Assembly: GCA_035560235.1 (NCBI GenBank) | Contig: DATMAG010000125.1 | Location: 1-22,855 of the forward strand | Direction of reading: 5' to 3' | Length of the DNA stretch: 22,855 nt | Source of the DNA: DASRDU01 sp035560235 | GTDB lineage: Bacteria > Acidobacteriota > Blastocatellia > RBC074 | Part shown: positions 1-7,505 of the stretch, in pieces | How positions within the stretch are numbered: the first letter of the stretch is position 1 | Layout of the letters: each line of letters starts with the position of its first letter | Made by a program: the position numbers and the translations under genes | Notes under the pieces: generated by a model | What the model was told of the DNA's origin: nothing | The model's database searches: none | Seen by the model: the letters and a program-made list of their open reading frames with translations, nothing else

Positions 1-94
1 AAGTTACTTAAGGCAACTCAGGCTATAACAAAAGAAGCGCCTTGACGATAGCTTACAAGTAACTGCTCATGTGCGACACCACTGAGTCACAGTA

Positions 95-155
95 AACAGG
101 CCGCAGAGGAGCGCGGATGAATCGCTTGTCCATCCGCGCTCCTCTGCGGCCTGTT
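95..155 (-). terminator. Perfect 25-bp inverted repeat downstream of the rhodanese gene
   Basis: Bases 95-119 and 131-155 are perfect reverse complements (25 bp) around an 11-nt loop at 120-130. On the minus strand the hairpin begins 23 nt after the TAG stop of the rhodanese gene (179-181), where an end-of-gene structure is expected. No long U tract follows, only a short TTT, so it is not a textbook intrinsic terminator. It may act as a 3'-end stabiliser or be a copy of a dispersed palindromic repeat. The perfect arms suggest selection or recent origin. The bases to its left (1-94) hold no gene that I can support. Confidence 0.6.
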
Positions 156-178
156 CTGATTCCGGCGGAACGAGGTTC

Positions 179-748
179 CTATTTCTTCGGTTCGGCAGGT
201 TTGGGCGCAGGTGATTTTTTCTCCTGCGGAGATGGCGATTCGGCTGGCGGTGGCGGAGCCTTGACCACTTCACCTCCGGCAGTTTCCCAGGCATGCAATC
301 CGCCGAGCAGGGCGCTGACGTCCTTGTATCCGGCATTCTTCAGCACAAGCGCCGCACGGGCGCTGGTATGTTCGGACGGTCAGGTACAGTAGGCGATGAT
401 CTTTTTATCCTTCGGAAGCTGATGTTCGCCCTTCTCGACCTTGTCGAGTGGAACGCTCAGCGCGCCTTTGGCGTGTTCAGCCTTGTAAGCATCCGCGGAA
501 CGCACATCAAGGATGATGGCCTGACCGGCAGCCGCCAGTTTGATGGCCTCCTGGGCGCTCGTGCGCGGCATCTTGTCCTCTTCACTCTGCGGGGTCGGCG
601 GAGCCTGAGTGGCTGCGGCGGAGATGGCCGGTGTTGTCTGAGTGTTTGCGGCCCCGCTCGCCGAAGGGTGCGCCGTGGAGCAGGCCGCTCCCAGGCCGAC
701 GCAGGCTGCGATCAGGACGATGCGCTTGAAAGTAAACTCGTTCATCAT
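179..748 (-). CDS. Exported rhodanese-domain protein with in-frame UGA (candidate selenoprotein)
   Basis: Read through one UGA (380-382), this is a 189-residue protein: a signal sequence with a possible but weak lipobox (GAAC, Cys23), a Pro/Ala/Ser linker to about residue 60, a rhodanese domain at about 63-168, and a Pro/Lys-rich tail. Rhodaneses move sulfane sulfur through a Cys in the active-site loop; here the export signal puts it outside the cytoplasm. Seen features are the DVRSADAY motif, the active-site loop Y120-C121-T122-[UGA123]-PSEHTSA, and the closing LLGGLHAW motif. The 66 codons after the UGA stay in the same frame to a TAG and complete the fold, so there is no frameshift. From memory, relatives have Cys at this position (C-[ST]-C-P-x-E). 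UGA may therefore encode selenocysteine, or be a TGC-to-TGA nonsense change or base error. Terminating at UGA would remove the last third of the domain. Start is ATG 746-748; the adjacent ATG 743-745 is possible. Confidence 0.8.
344..368 (-). promoter_or_regulatory. Candidate bacterial SECIS hairpin after the in-frame UGA
   Basis: On the minus strand, 15 nt after the UGA, AGCGCC (364-359) pairs perfectly with GGCGCT (353-348) around the 5-nt loop CGUGC (358-354). Outside one mismatch, three more pairs form (C-G, A-U, U-G), for nine in all. The loop begins 22 nt after the UGA and has G as its second base. From memory, bacterial SECIS elements have an apical loop about 16-37 nt after the UGA with G among its first two bases, so the geometry fits. 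The region also codes for conserved rhodanese residues, and short GC-rich hairpins arise by chance, so this is suggestive only. Confidence 0.45.
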
Positions 749-1088
749 TTCTGAATTACCCTGAGTTCGGTTGCTGTTTCAGGCGGCGGTCTTTTCAGGA
801 GGAATCACGCCGCACTGACTGAAAAAATGAGGCCGCCAGTTTACACAACTGCGGCCTGGCGCGTAAACCCGATTTCGCACGGCCCGTTTTTCTGTGCCCT
901 CCTTTCCCGCAACCTCCGGCCATCATCCGGTTTTCCGGCTTGAACTTTCACTGCTGCTCAGCGAAGATGCCGGTTTAAGCCCCCTCATTGGATCGAGACC
1001 TGCGACCCCCAGTCAGCGCGTTGCCGTGCCGGAGGCGCCGCCACAGCGGCAGACGGCAGGTGTGTTTGCGGGAGGCGACAGGCCATAA
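749..1088. other. Divergent intergenic region without a supported gene
   Basis: This 340-bp stretch separates the minus-strand rhodanese gene from the plus-strand lipoprotein gene and should hold both promoters; I could not single out a convincing -35/-10 pair. A 7-bp perfect inverted repeat (830-836 with 851-857, 14-nt loop) overlaps an alternative pairing, CGCCAG with CTGGCG, which could be an operator or an RNA structure. Short open frames here look non-coding. Confidence 0.5.
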
Positions 1089-2135
1089 ATGATTGAACCG
1101 GAAGTCGTGAGTACAAAACTGAGCGTCATTATTCTGCTGATCCTTGTTTTCGTCCCGACAGCCTGCGTGACAACAAATCAGAAGGAAGGTCTGGCCGCCA
1201 CGCAACCATCCGTTTCGCCCTCACTCGCCCCGGCCCCGACTCCGCCGCCGCTGATTTCCTTTCTGCGCGAAGGCGGATTGTGGACGGTCCAGGCCGATGG
1301 CGGAGGCGAAAGGCAGGTGGCTGCGCCGCCGCCGGGACTTTCGATCAACGATCACGTCTGGTCAGTGGATGGCCGCCTGATCTATTACGTGGTCGGCAGC
1401 AAATATTATTCGTGTGCAATCGCTGAAATGCCCGGCAGGGAAAAAAGGATCGAGGAGGCCGGAGAAGTGACCCTGCCGGAAGGCACGACGATTGACCGTC
1501 TCGAACTGGCCAAAGAAGGGAACACGCTGATTGCGCATGCGATTCCGCAGAATGGTGAACTGAATCAGTTGCCGAAGGTTTACGCCACCGGACTCGGCAA
1601 ACGCGAGGCGCGCGAACTTTCAGTGGATGAATATGCAGCCCTGGTGCCGCCGCAGCCTGTCATCGTGCGCAGCTTTCAGGATCTTTCGGTCTCGCCTGAC
1701 GGACGCTGGATTCTCTTCAAGGAGACAGTCGGCGATTTCGAGCAGTTGTTCATCGCTGACATTGATACCGGCGCACGCACTCAGATCAGTGACATCGCCG
1801 CGCTTGACGGCTTTGAGCCTTCGGCTGATCCGTCCGGCGCGCGGCACATTCTTGAAGCCACCTGGTCGCCGGATGGCCGGTTCGTGGTCTTCAATCCGGC
1901 GCAGTCCTGTTCTGATCTGGGCCTCTGTTACGGGCAGCTTTTCCTGCTTGATGTCTGGACGGGCGTGCAGTATCAGTTGACGCGTGAAATGACGGTCAAC
2001 ATTCCGCTGGAATGGAATCGCACGGGCAGTCTGCTGGCTTATGATGACGGCGGGCAGATCGTGATTGCCGATACTGAAGGACAGATTCGCAGACTCGCTG
2101 AGGGCAATCGCCCGAAGATTCAGCCGCAGGGATGA
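1089..2135 (+). CDS. TolB-like beta-propeller exported protein, probable lipoprotein
   Basis: This is a 348-residue protein of unknown function. The N-terminus has a hydrophobic segment (about residues 11-25) ending at Cys26 (VPTAC), an atypical lipobox, followed by a Ser/Pro/Ala-rich linker (about 36-56). The remainder has the repeated beta-propeller signature of TolB/PD40 (WD40-like) blades: VWSVDGRLIYY, SVSPDGRWILF, TWSPDGRFVVF, with strand motifs such as LFIADIDTGARTQI and LFLLDVWTGVQYQL. Such propellers usually serve as binding platforms, and no catalytic residues are visible. The chosen ATG lies 13 nt after a GGAGG, a rather long spacing; a GTG at 1107 within the same frame would give a shorter leader. 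It converges on the CPXCG gene with 21 bp between stop codons. Both lipidation and partner are inferences. Confidence 0.8.
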   Translation: MIEPEVVSTKLSVIILLILVFVPTACVTTNQKEGLAATQPSVSPSLAPAPTPPPLISFLREGGLWTVQADGGGERQVAAPPPGLSINDHVWSVDGRLIYYVVGSKYYSCAIAEMPGREKRIEEAGEVTLPEGTTIDRLELAKEGNTLIAHAIPQNGELNQLPKVYATGLGKREARELSVDEYAALVPPQPVIVRSFQDLSVSPDGRWILFKETVGDFEQLFIADIDTGARTQISDIAALDGFEPSADPSGARHILEATWSPDGRFVVFNPAQSCSDLGLCYGQLFLLDVWTGVQYQLTREMTVNIPLEWNRTGSLLAYDDGGQIVIADTEGQIRRLAEGNRPKIQPQG

Positions 2136-2156
2136 AGCCGTTCCGCTCCTGCCTGT

Positions 2157-2342
2157 TCACTCCGGTTCCGCTTCGATCCACACCTCGCCTGAGTGGTCAA
2201 TTGTGATGGTCAGGATGGCTGGCCGACAGCAGACCTGACAATCCTCGACGTACTGCTGCCGCGTTCCGGCGGACGGATCAACGAGGGTGAAACTGGCTTC
2301 GCCACAGGCCGGGCAGAACCAGGTGGCAGGCTGCTCCAGCAT
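2157..2342 (-). CDS. CPXCG-type cysteine-rich small protein
   Basis: A 61-residue protein matching the small CPXCG family (PF14255-like, recognised by eye). Cys10 and Cys13 form the CPxC motif (CPACG), and Cys35 and Cys38 form the second pair within YVEDCQVCCRP, with an extra Cys39. The arrangement suggests a zinc ribbon. The family is widespread and has no established function that I know of. The gene lies 21 bp downstream of the PilZ gene in the same direction, so the two are probably cotranscribed. I see no strong Shine-Dalgarno sequence. The length agrees with the family. Confidence 0.85.
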   Translation of the reverse strand: MLEQPATWFCPACGEASFTLVDPSAGTRQQYVEDCQVCCRPAILTITIDHSGEVWIEAEPE

Positions 2343-2363
2343 AAATGTCTGTCGGGTCGGGTT

Positions 2364-2714
2364 TCAGACCACCGGGGCGTTTCCGGTTTCGCCTGAGCCG
2401 GTGGCAGTGGTGGCTTTCTCAAACGAGATGGCCGCGCCGGTATTGCCTTCGGAATGATGCACGGTTTCAGTGCGCACGACGCGGCCCCGGAAGTAGGTGG
2501 CCACGCCCTTGTATGGATCATTGCTTTCGAGAATCACGATCAGTTCAACCGGCAGATCCAGCGCCAGCACATCATCGGTCAGCACGTAGGCTCCCGATTT
2601 GCTGAGATTCCATAATCTGGCATCACGCTCATTGATTCCGCCAACTGAATCCTTCCATCTGATCTTGGCCGGAATGTCGAGCTGGACTCGTTGTTCATTT
2701 CTTCGTTCGAGCAT
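2364..2714 (-). CDS. Single-domain PilZ protein (probable c-di-GMP receptor)
   Basis: This 116-residue protein is essentially a lone PilZ domain, a cytoplasmic module that binds cyclic di-GMP and passes the signal to motility, surface or secretion targets. The two ligand-binding motifs are present: R5-x3-R9 near the N-terminus and N36-x-S38-x2-G41 (NLSKSG). The beta-barrel core follows, ending in GRVVRTE and GAAISFE at about residues 77-100, then a short Ser/Gly/Thr-rich tail. No output domain is attached, so it would act through a partner that the sequence does not reveal. It is the upstream gene of a likely pair with the CPXCG protein. The start ATG 2712-2714 puts RxxxR at the usual position. 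Confidence 0.87.
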   Translation of the reverse strand: MLERRNEQRVQLDIPAKIRWKDSVGGINERDARLWNLSKSGAYVLTDDVLALDLPVELIVILESNDPYKGVATYFRGRVVRTETVHHSEGNTGAAISFEKATTATGSGETGNAPVV

Positions 2715-3218
2715 GCTTCGGTCTTAACTCCTGAAAAAGTGAGGCTGCCTCCCGAATGAAGCGTCACGCCGCCCGTCTCCGGCCACGTGTCGTCCTGACC
2801 GGGAATGTATCAGCGCCTTTTCGGGTAGCCGGGGTTGGATGAATTCGCGGGAGTGAATCAGATGTCCCCTCGCCACTGGAGACTCGGAAAGAGTCCGCCT
2901 TTCAGGTTCCGGTCACTAAAGCAGCAATGACTGAAGTGGGTGAGGGCGATTCATTGTCAAAAGGGGCAGTAAGTAAATACCCGAAATCAGCCGAATTAGC
3001 AACCAGTCGGCCTGCGATATTCACGGAAGAAAAATTTGACCGCTGCTGCTGTCCAGGTTAGATTGACCATTGCCTGTGCGTTGTGCAACAGCCCGCGATT
3101 TGAGTGACCCCGGAACCAGTCATCAAATACTGCTAACGCCTCTCGTTCATTGCATCCTTCACACCGGTTCAGGCAGAACGGACGCACGAACGAAGGCCAT
3201 CCTTCAGAGCGAATTCAC
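2715..3218. other. Gene-poor region, possibly decayed
   Basis: About 500 bp between the divergent PilZ and zinc-ribbon genes contain no gene that I can support. A minus-strand frame at 2996-3187 (63 codons) encodes a fairly natural mixture including FDDWFRGHSNRGLLHNAQA. This could be the C-terminal remnant of a lost gene, perhaps a transposase, but I do not recognise a family. With the decayed ABC ATPase just downstream, the stretch from about 2770 to 4145 looks like a degrading interval. The promoter of the zinc-ribbon gene should lie near its right edge. Confidence 0.4.
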
Positions 3219-3611
3219 ATGGTCAGTGCAATTGGAATTGTCAAAAAACTTCAGACTGGAGATGACATCAGCACTTGGTGTGGCCGGTGCAAATGCGAAC
3301 GCGAACACGTCATTACTGCGCTCAAACCGGACGGCGGGGTTGAGCGCGTGCAGTGTCGCACCTGCGACAGCCTGCATCTTTTCCGCTCGCCCAGAACGAC
3401 AGCGACCCGCACCAGAACCGTCAGAGAGAAAGCGGCAGTGGTCGAAGAACCGACCGGCCCGGCAAAGGAATATTCAATGCAGGCCCGCTTCAATGTCGGT
3501 GATCGCATTGCGCATCCGAAATTCGGCGTCGGCACTGTCGTCGAAAAGCGCGCCGGCAAGATTGACGTGAAGTTCGGCAGGGAAATTCGCGTCCTCATTC
3601 ACGCCGGCTGA
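3219..3611 (+). CDS. Small zinc-ribbon protein with C-terminal Tudor/CarD-like domain
   Basis: A 130-residue protein with two recognisable parts. The N-terminal zinc ribbon has C21-x2-C24 (CGRC) and C46-x2-C49 (CRTC). A charged linker follows, then at about residues 91-130 a small beta domain starting FNVGDRIAHPKFGVGTV. That motif resembles the Tudor-like tail of UvrD/PcrA helicases and the CarD N-terminal fold, both of which contact RNA polymerase, so a nucleic-acid or polymerase-associated role is possible but only inferred. The ATG at 3219 was chosen because upstream codons (an in-frame ATG at 3150) encode unstructured sequence and the zinc-ribbon start is compact; the ribosome-binding site is weak either way. 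Stop TGA 3609-3611. Confidence 0.7.
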   Translation: MVSAIGIVKKLQTGDDISTWCGRCKCEREHVITALKPDGGVERVQCRTCDSLHLFRSPRTTATRTRTVREKAAVVEEPTGPAKEYSMQARFNVGDRIAHPKFGVGTVVEKRAGKIDVKFGREIRVLIHAG

Positions 3612-3699
3612 GCGCCGGAAATGTCACCGCGCCGGAAGCGCAGACTCTGCCTGCACAGACCGCCGTCAGGTTCACTTCCGGCGTCTGAGTCTGTACCCG

Positions 3700-4145
3700 C
3701 CTTTCCGTTTTCTGGAAGCGTTCATCCCGGAAGCGAACACCTGCCACCTCATCCGCAGTCCTTTGCAGATCGCCAGCCCGCTGCATCCGCAGCTTGTCCG
3801 CTTTCCTGTCGCAACTTCGGCAAAGCGGAACGCCAGCGCCTGGTTGCGGAAACGTTCGCGCGCTTCCAGCTCACCGACAAACAGAAGCTTTATCCGTTGA
3901 ATCTTTCCGGCGGGCTGCAGCAGCTTATCGGCGTGGCGCGCGCCGTGATCGCCAGCCCGCGCCTCATCCTCGCTGACGAACCGACCGGCAACCTGCACTC
4001 GGCCCAGGCCAGAGAGATTATGGAACTGTTCACGAAGCTCAATCAGGAAGGCGCGACCATCATTCAGGTCACGCATTCAGAGGTCAATGCGTCCTCCAGC
4101 CACCGGATCGTCAGGCTGCCTGATGGCGCAGTCGTGAAGGAGTGA
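3700..4145 (+). pseudogene. Decayed ABC transporter ATPase (MacB/LolD-like), lacks Walker A
   Basis: The frame ending at TGA 4143-4145 encodes the C-terminal half of an ABC ATPase: signature-like LSGGLQQL, Walker B RLILADEPTG with the D-loop region NLHS, and the switch His in IIQVTHS. No Walker A (GxxGxGKS) exists upstream in any frame. At about 3700-3770 another forward frame reads FRFLEAFIPEANTCHLI, which resembles the Q-loop region of this family (FVFQxFxLIPE), so at least one frameshift separates the two pieces. The canonical signature Gln is Leu. MacB/LolD-type ATPases power lipoprotein or efflux export with an FtsX-like permease, and none is present here. I call it a pseudogene. The left boundary is approximate, and an open frame from ATG 3621 exists but begins with non-homologous sequence. 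Confidence 0.75.
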
Positions 4146-4162
4146 AAGTCAGCCGGTTGCGA

Positions 4163-6652
4163 TCAGGGTGTCAGTCCGATGCGCTGCAGCAGATCGGTAT
4201 AACGCGGATCGCTGCGCAGATTCTTCAGGCGCGGGTCAACCTGCAGATAGGCCATCCGGTCGGCCTTTTCCGCGTAAGCCTGTTCCAGAGCCTCAAACGC
4301 CTCGTCCTTCTCGCCGAGTCCGGCATAGATCACCGCAATCAGAAACGACAGACCCTGCTGCGATGAGGCTGTTCGCAGTTCGGCAATGATCCGCCGCGCC
4401 TCTTCCTTTCTTCCGGCAGCAGCGTAAGCGTGACCGAGTTCTCCCCTGACGAGCGCGCCTCCGCCGGACAACTTCACCGCCTGATTCAGTTCTCTGATCG
4501 CGTCATCGTACCGGCCCATTTCTTCATACGCCTGGCCGATGTAACGGCGCGCGGCGAAGAATTTCGGATCGAGCGCGAGCGTCTTCTGAAACTGTTCGAT
4601 GGCTTCGTCGTAACGGCCCGCGTAATAGAGCATCCTGCCGAGATGGGCATTGACGATCAGCGAGAGCGGATCGAGTTCCTTCGCCTTTCCGGCAGCCGCA
4701 AGCGCTTCATCGTGCCGTCCGGTCACGGCCAGGTAGCTGGCGTACCACTGCCAGGCGGGCGCATATTTCGGATTGAGTTCGATGGCCTTTTTGAATTCCC
4801 GCTCAGCGCCTTCCCAGTCCCAGTCATAAATGAAGGCGGCGAAGGCGAGCGCGGTGTGCGCTTCGGCCAGCGAGTTATCGAGTTGCAGGGCGCGGGTGGC
4901 GGCCTCACGCGCCTTCGGGAAGGCCTCGCGCGGCGGCAGCGCGTTGTAATTGGCCAGCATGTTGTAACAGTCAGCCAGACCCGCGTGCGCGAGCGCATAA
5001 TCGGGATCAGCCTCTATCGCCTGCTGAAAATATTCGATGCCCTGCCGCAGCCCGTCCACGGTGCGACGGTTCCAGTTTGAGCGGCCCTGCTCGTAAAGTT
5101 CTCTGGCTTTCTGTTTTTCGCGTTCAGGCCCGCTCAGCGCCGCGAGCCGCAGGTTCGCCATGACATCGCGCGCGATGCGCTGCTGCGCGATCTGAATATC
5201 GGCCAGCCGTTCATACTGGCTGCCCCAGAGCTGATTGTTCTCCTTCGCATCCACCAGTTCGACGTGAATTGCCGGGCCGTCGTTCCCCCTGCCGACCTTG
5301 CCGATCAGCAGCGCCTGCACGCCGAGTTCTTTCGCAATCATCCCGGTCTCGTGCTGTCGGCCCTTGTAACGCGAAACAGCCGTCAGCGACCTGACCTTCA
5401 GATTCGGCACCTGCGAAAGACTGATGATGACCCGTTCAGTCAGGCTCTCGCTCAGGCGTTCGGTTTCAGCATCACCGCTGGCGTTGATGAATGGCAGCAC
5501 GGCGAGCGATTCGATGGGGCGGGGCCGCAGGGCATACCACGCAAGCGACGAAACGCCGAGCAGCAGCAGCACGAGCAGTGCCAGCACGCTGCGCCTGTGC
5601 TGTCTGAACTCGCTGAGCAGATATTCCGCGCTTGACACCGGCCGCGTGATGCGCGCCGCCTGGGCAGCCGCGCCCGGCTGCGCGTGTCCCTGAGACGGGA
5701 GCGCAACTGAATAGCTGCCGCTGTCCATGATCGTCACGTTGCCGCGCAGCCGCGCCAGCACGGTGCGTTCCATCTCGGCTTCAAAATCGAGCCGCTGCCG
5801 CAGTCGCTTCAGATCGCTGAGCAGGCTTTTGATTGTCTGGTACCGATCCTCACGATTGCGGGCGAGCGCCTTGCTGATGATCCAGTTGCATTCGGGCGGC
5901 AGTTCTCTGACCAGCGTGCTGAGCGGCGGCGGCTCCTCGCGCAGGATGGCGGCAAACGTGTCGTTGACGCTGTCGCCGCGAAAGGGCAGTCTGCCGGACA
6001 CCATTTCATAAAACATCACGCCGAGGCTCCAGATATCACTGCGCCCGTCCACCTCAGCCCCGCGCGCCTGTTCGGGGGACATATAACTGACCGTGCCCAT
6101 CACCCGGCCCGGATCGGTCTTGAACTGCGCCACCAGCGTCTGCGCTTCAGGGTCGCTTGAAGGTTTACTGACTTCAGTCACGCGGGCGAGTCCGAAATCG
6201 AGCACCTTGACGTACCCGTCGCGGCGGAGCATGACGTTTTCAGGCTTGATGTCCCGATGCACGATCCCGGCGGCGTGCGCGGCGGCGAGCGCCGAAGCGA
6301 CCTGAATCGCCACATCCACCGCTTCGATCAGCCTGAGCGGTGACTGCACTATCCGCTCGCGCAGCGTGTGTCCGTCAATGAATTCAGTGGCGATGAAATG
6401 AACGCCGTCAACTTCGCCGATTTCGTAAATCGTGATGATGTTCGGATGGTTGAGCGCCGAGGCCGCTTTGGCCTCGATTTCAAACCGTCGCAGCCGTTCG
6501 TGGTCGCTCGTGAACTGTGCCGGCAGCAGCTTGAGCGCAACCTGCCGTTCGAGCCGCAGATCCTGCGCCAGCCAGATTTCACCCATCCCGCCTGCGCCGA
6601 GCGGGGCAGAGATTTCGTAATGATTCAGCCGGGTGCCGGGGACGATGAGCAT
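4163..6652 (-). CDS. Membrane Ser/Thr protein kinase with TolB-like domain and TPR repeats
   Basis: An 829-residue receptor-like kinase. The cytoplasmic PknB-type kinase domain (about 10-285) has glycine loop GAGGMGE (19-25), ATP-anchoring K41, alpha-C E60, catalytic HRDIKPEN (D134), DFG (D152-G154) and MSPEQ in place of APE, so all catalytic residues are present. A juxtamembrane stretch precedes one transmembrane helix (about 354-374). Outside is a TolB N-terminal/FlgO-like domain (about 380-500; ESLAVLPFINASGDAE) and then TPR repeats (about 510-800; for example YAPAWQWYASYLAVTGRHDEAL in part). This architecture is common in Acidobacteriota. The TPR array probably senses a protein or peptide ligand, but the substrate is unknown. 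The gene is downstream of the universal stress protein gene (273 bp gap), and its TGA stop faces the ABC pseudogene 17 bp away. Confidence 0.92.
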   Translation of the reverse strand: MLIVPGTRLNHYEISAPLGAGGMGEIWLAQDLRLERQVALKLLPAQFTSDHERLRRFEIEAKAASALNHPNIITIYEIGEVDGVHFIATEFIDGHTLRERIVQSPLRLIEAVDVAIQVASALAAAHAAGIVHRDIKPENVMLRRDGYVKVLDFGLARVTEVSKPSSDPEAQTLVAQFKTDPGRVMGTVSYMSPEQARGAEVDGRSDIWSLGVMFYEMVSGRLPFRGDSVNDTFAAILREEPPPLSTLVRELPPECNWIISKALARNREDRYQTIKSLLSDLKRLRQRLDFEAEMERTVLARLRGNVTIMDSGSYSVALPSQGHAQPGAAAQAARITRPVSSAEYLLSEFRQHRRSVLALLVLLLLGVSSLAWYALRPRPIESLAVLPFINASGDAETERLSESLTERVIISLSQVPNLKVRSLTAVSRYKGRQHETGMIAKELGVQALLIGKVGRGNDGPAIHVELVDAKENNQLWGSQYERLADIQIAQQRIARDVMANLRLAALSGPEREKQKARELYEQGRSNWNRRTVDGLRQGIEYFQQAIEADPDYALAHAGLADCYNMLANYNALPPREAFPKAREAATRALQLDNSLAEAHTALAFAAFIYDWDWEGAEREFKKAIELNPKYAPAWQWYASYLAVTGRHDEALAAAGKAKELDPLSLIVNAHLGRMLYYAGRYDEAIEQFQKTLALDPKFFAARRYIGQAYEEMGRYDDAIRELNQAVKLSGGGALVRGELGHAYAAAGRKEEARRIIAELRTASSQQGLSFLIAVIYAGLGEKDEAFEALEQAYAEKADRMAYLQVDPRLKNLRSDPRYTDLLQRIGLTP

Positions 6653-6925
6653 CGAAATACCAGGTAAACTGCCGGTGGACGCCGGATCAGTTTCACCGCA
6701 GGGAACACGAGGAATGCAGAGGCCGCTTAAGCCTGTGTCCGGATGAACGGCAGATTGTCAGATTGCCGATCTTCATTGATGTTGATTGATACCGACAGAT
6801 TGTCTGCTGAGCAGCCGGTCTTTTTCTGCCTCACGGCTTCCTGCCGGGCAGGCGATGACAGTTTATTTTCGCGGCCTGCGATTTCCGCCTTTTCGGTTGC
6901 CGCGCCGAAATCTGCGGACAGGCAT

Positions 6926-7378
6926 TCAGCCTTGCCGCACGTCCGGCACGCAGATGACCGGGATGCGCGCGGCGCGCAGCACCTTTTCCGCCGTCGAACC
7001 GAAGAGCAGTTCCTCAAGCTGCCCCTCGTGCCGTCCGTGCGTGCCGAGCGCGATCATCGAAAAATCGAGATCAGCCGCGACGCGCAGGATTTCCGCGAAC
7101 GGCTTGCCGACAACTACCATTGAACTGATCCTGGCGCCGGACGTGGAACGCCCCTGAATCAGCTCCTGCAACCGTTCCTCGGCCTGCTGCCGCAGCTTTG
7201 CGGTCGCGGCTTCGGCCTCGCTGAAGCCTTCCTCAGCCACGCGCGCCACGAAATCAGCGTCAATCACGTGCAGCAGGTAAATCTCTCCATCCGGATCAAC
7301 GAGCGACGCGGCAAAATCAACAGCCCGCAGCGAACCAGGCGAAAAATCAACCGGAACGAGAATGTCTTGAATCTTCAT
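6926..7378 (-). CDS. Universal stress protein (UspA family)
   Basis: A 150-residue single-domain cytoplasmic Usp. It begins MKIQDILVPVDFSPGS, the usual first strand and loop with the nucleotide-contacting Asp (D11), and ends with the conserved IPVICV strand. The family's ATP loop normally reads G-x2-G-x9-G-[ST]. Here GTHG is followed by 11 residues before GST, two more than the classic spacing, so ATP binding is plausible but not certain. A strong Shine-Dalgarno (GGAGG, plus-strand 7386-7390) sits 7 nt before ATG 7376-7378, which fixes the start. It lies 127 bp downstream of the metallopeptidase gene and upstream of the kinase, all on the minus strand. Usp proteins assist survival under stress; the specific trigger is not visible here. 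Confidence 0.92.
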   Translation of the reverse strand: MKIQDILVPVDFSPGSLRAVDFAASLVDPDGEIYLLHVIDADFVARVAEEGFSEAEAATAKLRQQAEERLQELIQGRSTSGARISSMVVVGKPFAEILRVAADLDFSMIALGTHGRHEGQLEELLFGSTAEKVLRAARIPVICVPDVRQG

Positions 7379-7505
7379 TGGTCAGCCTCCAGGCGCCCCG
7401 ATACTTCAGTGCGGGCGCTATTGACACGCACATCATCGCACGCTCAGAGCCGTTCTGAAACCTGATCGTGAAGATGAAGCAACAGCCGACGTGGTGACTG
7501 CGGCC

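Noticed and set aside
2..64. 8-bp inverted repeat (2-9 with 57-64) near the left edge
   Set aside because: Too short and too far apart to distinguish from chance, and no feature depends on it.
894..1088. 64-codon plus-strand frame whose stop overlaps the lipoprotein start
   Set aside because: Composition looks non-coding, there is no ribosome-binding site, and I recognise no domain. The stop-start overlap is probably chance.
2996..3187. 63-codon minus-strand frame, possibly a transposase tail
   Set aside because: No family recognised, no ribosome-binding site and no inverted repeats nearby. Kept only as a note on the gene-poor region.
4430..5080. Long open frame on the plus strand opposite the kinase gene (and similar ones opposite the metallopeptidase)
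   Set aside because: These mirror the codon bias of strong minus-strand genes and have no domain content of their own.
6653..6925. Repeated AGATTGTC words and small hairpins between the kinase and Usp genes
   Set aside because: Short and irregular. They could be part of the kinase promoter region, but nothing can be supported.
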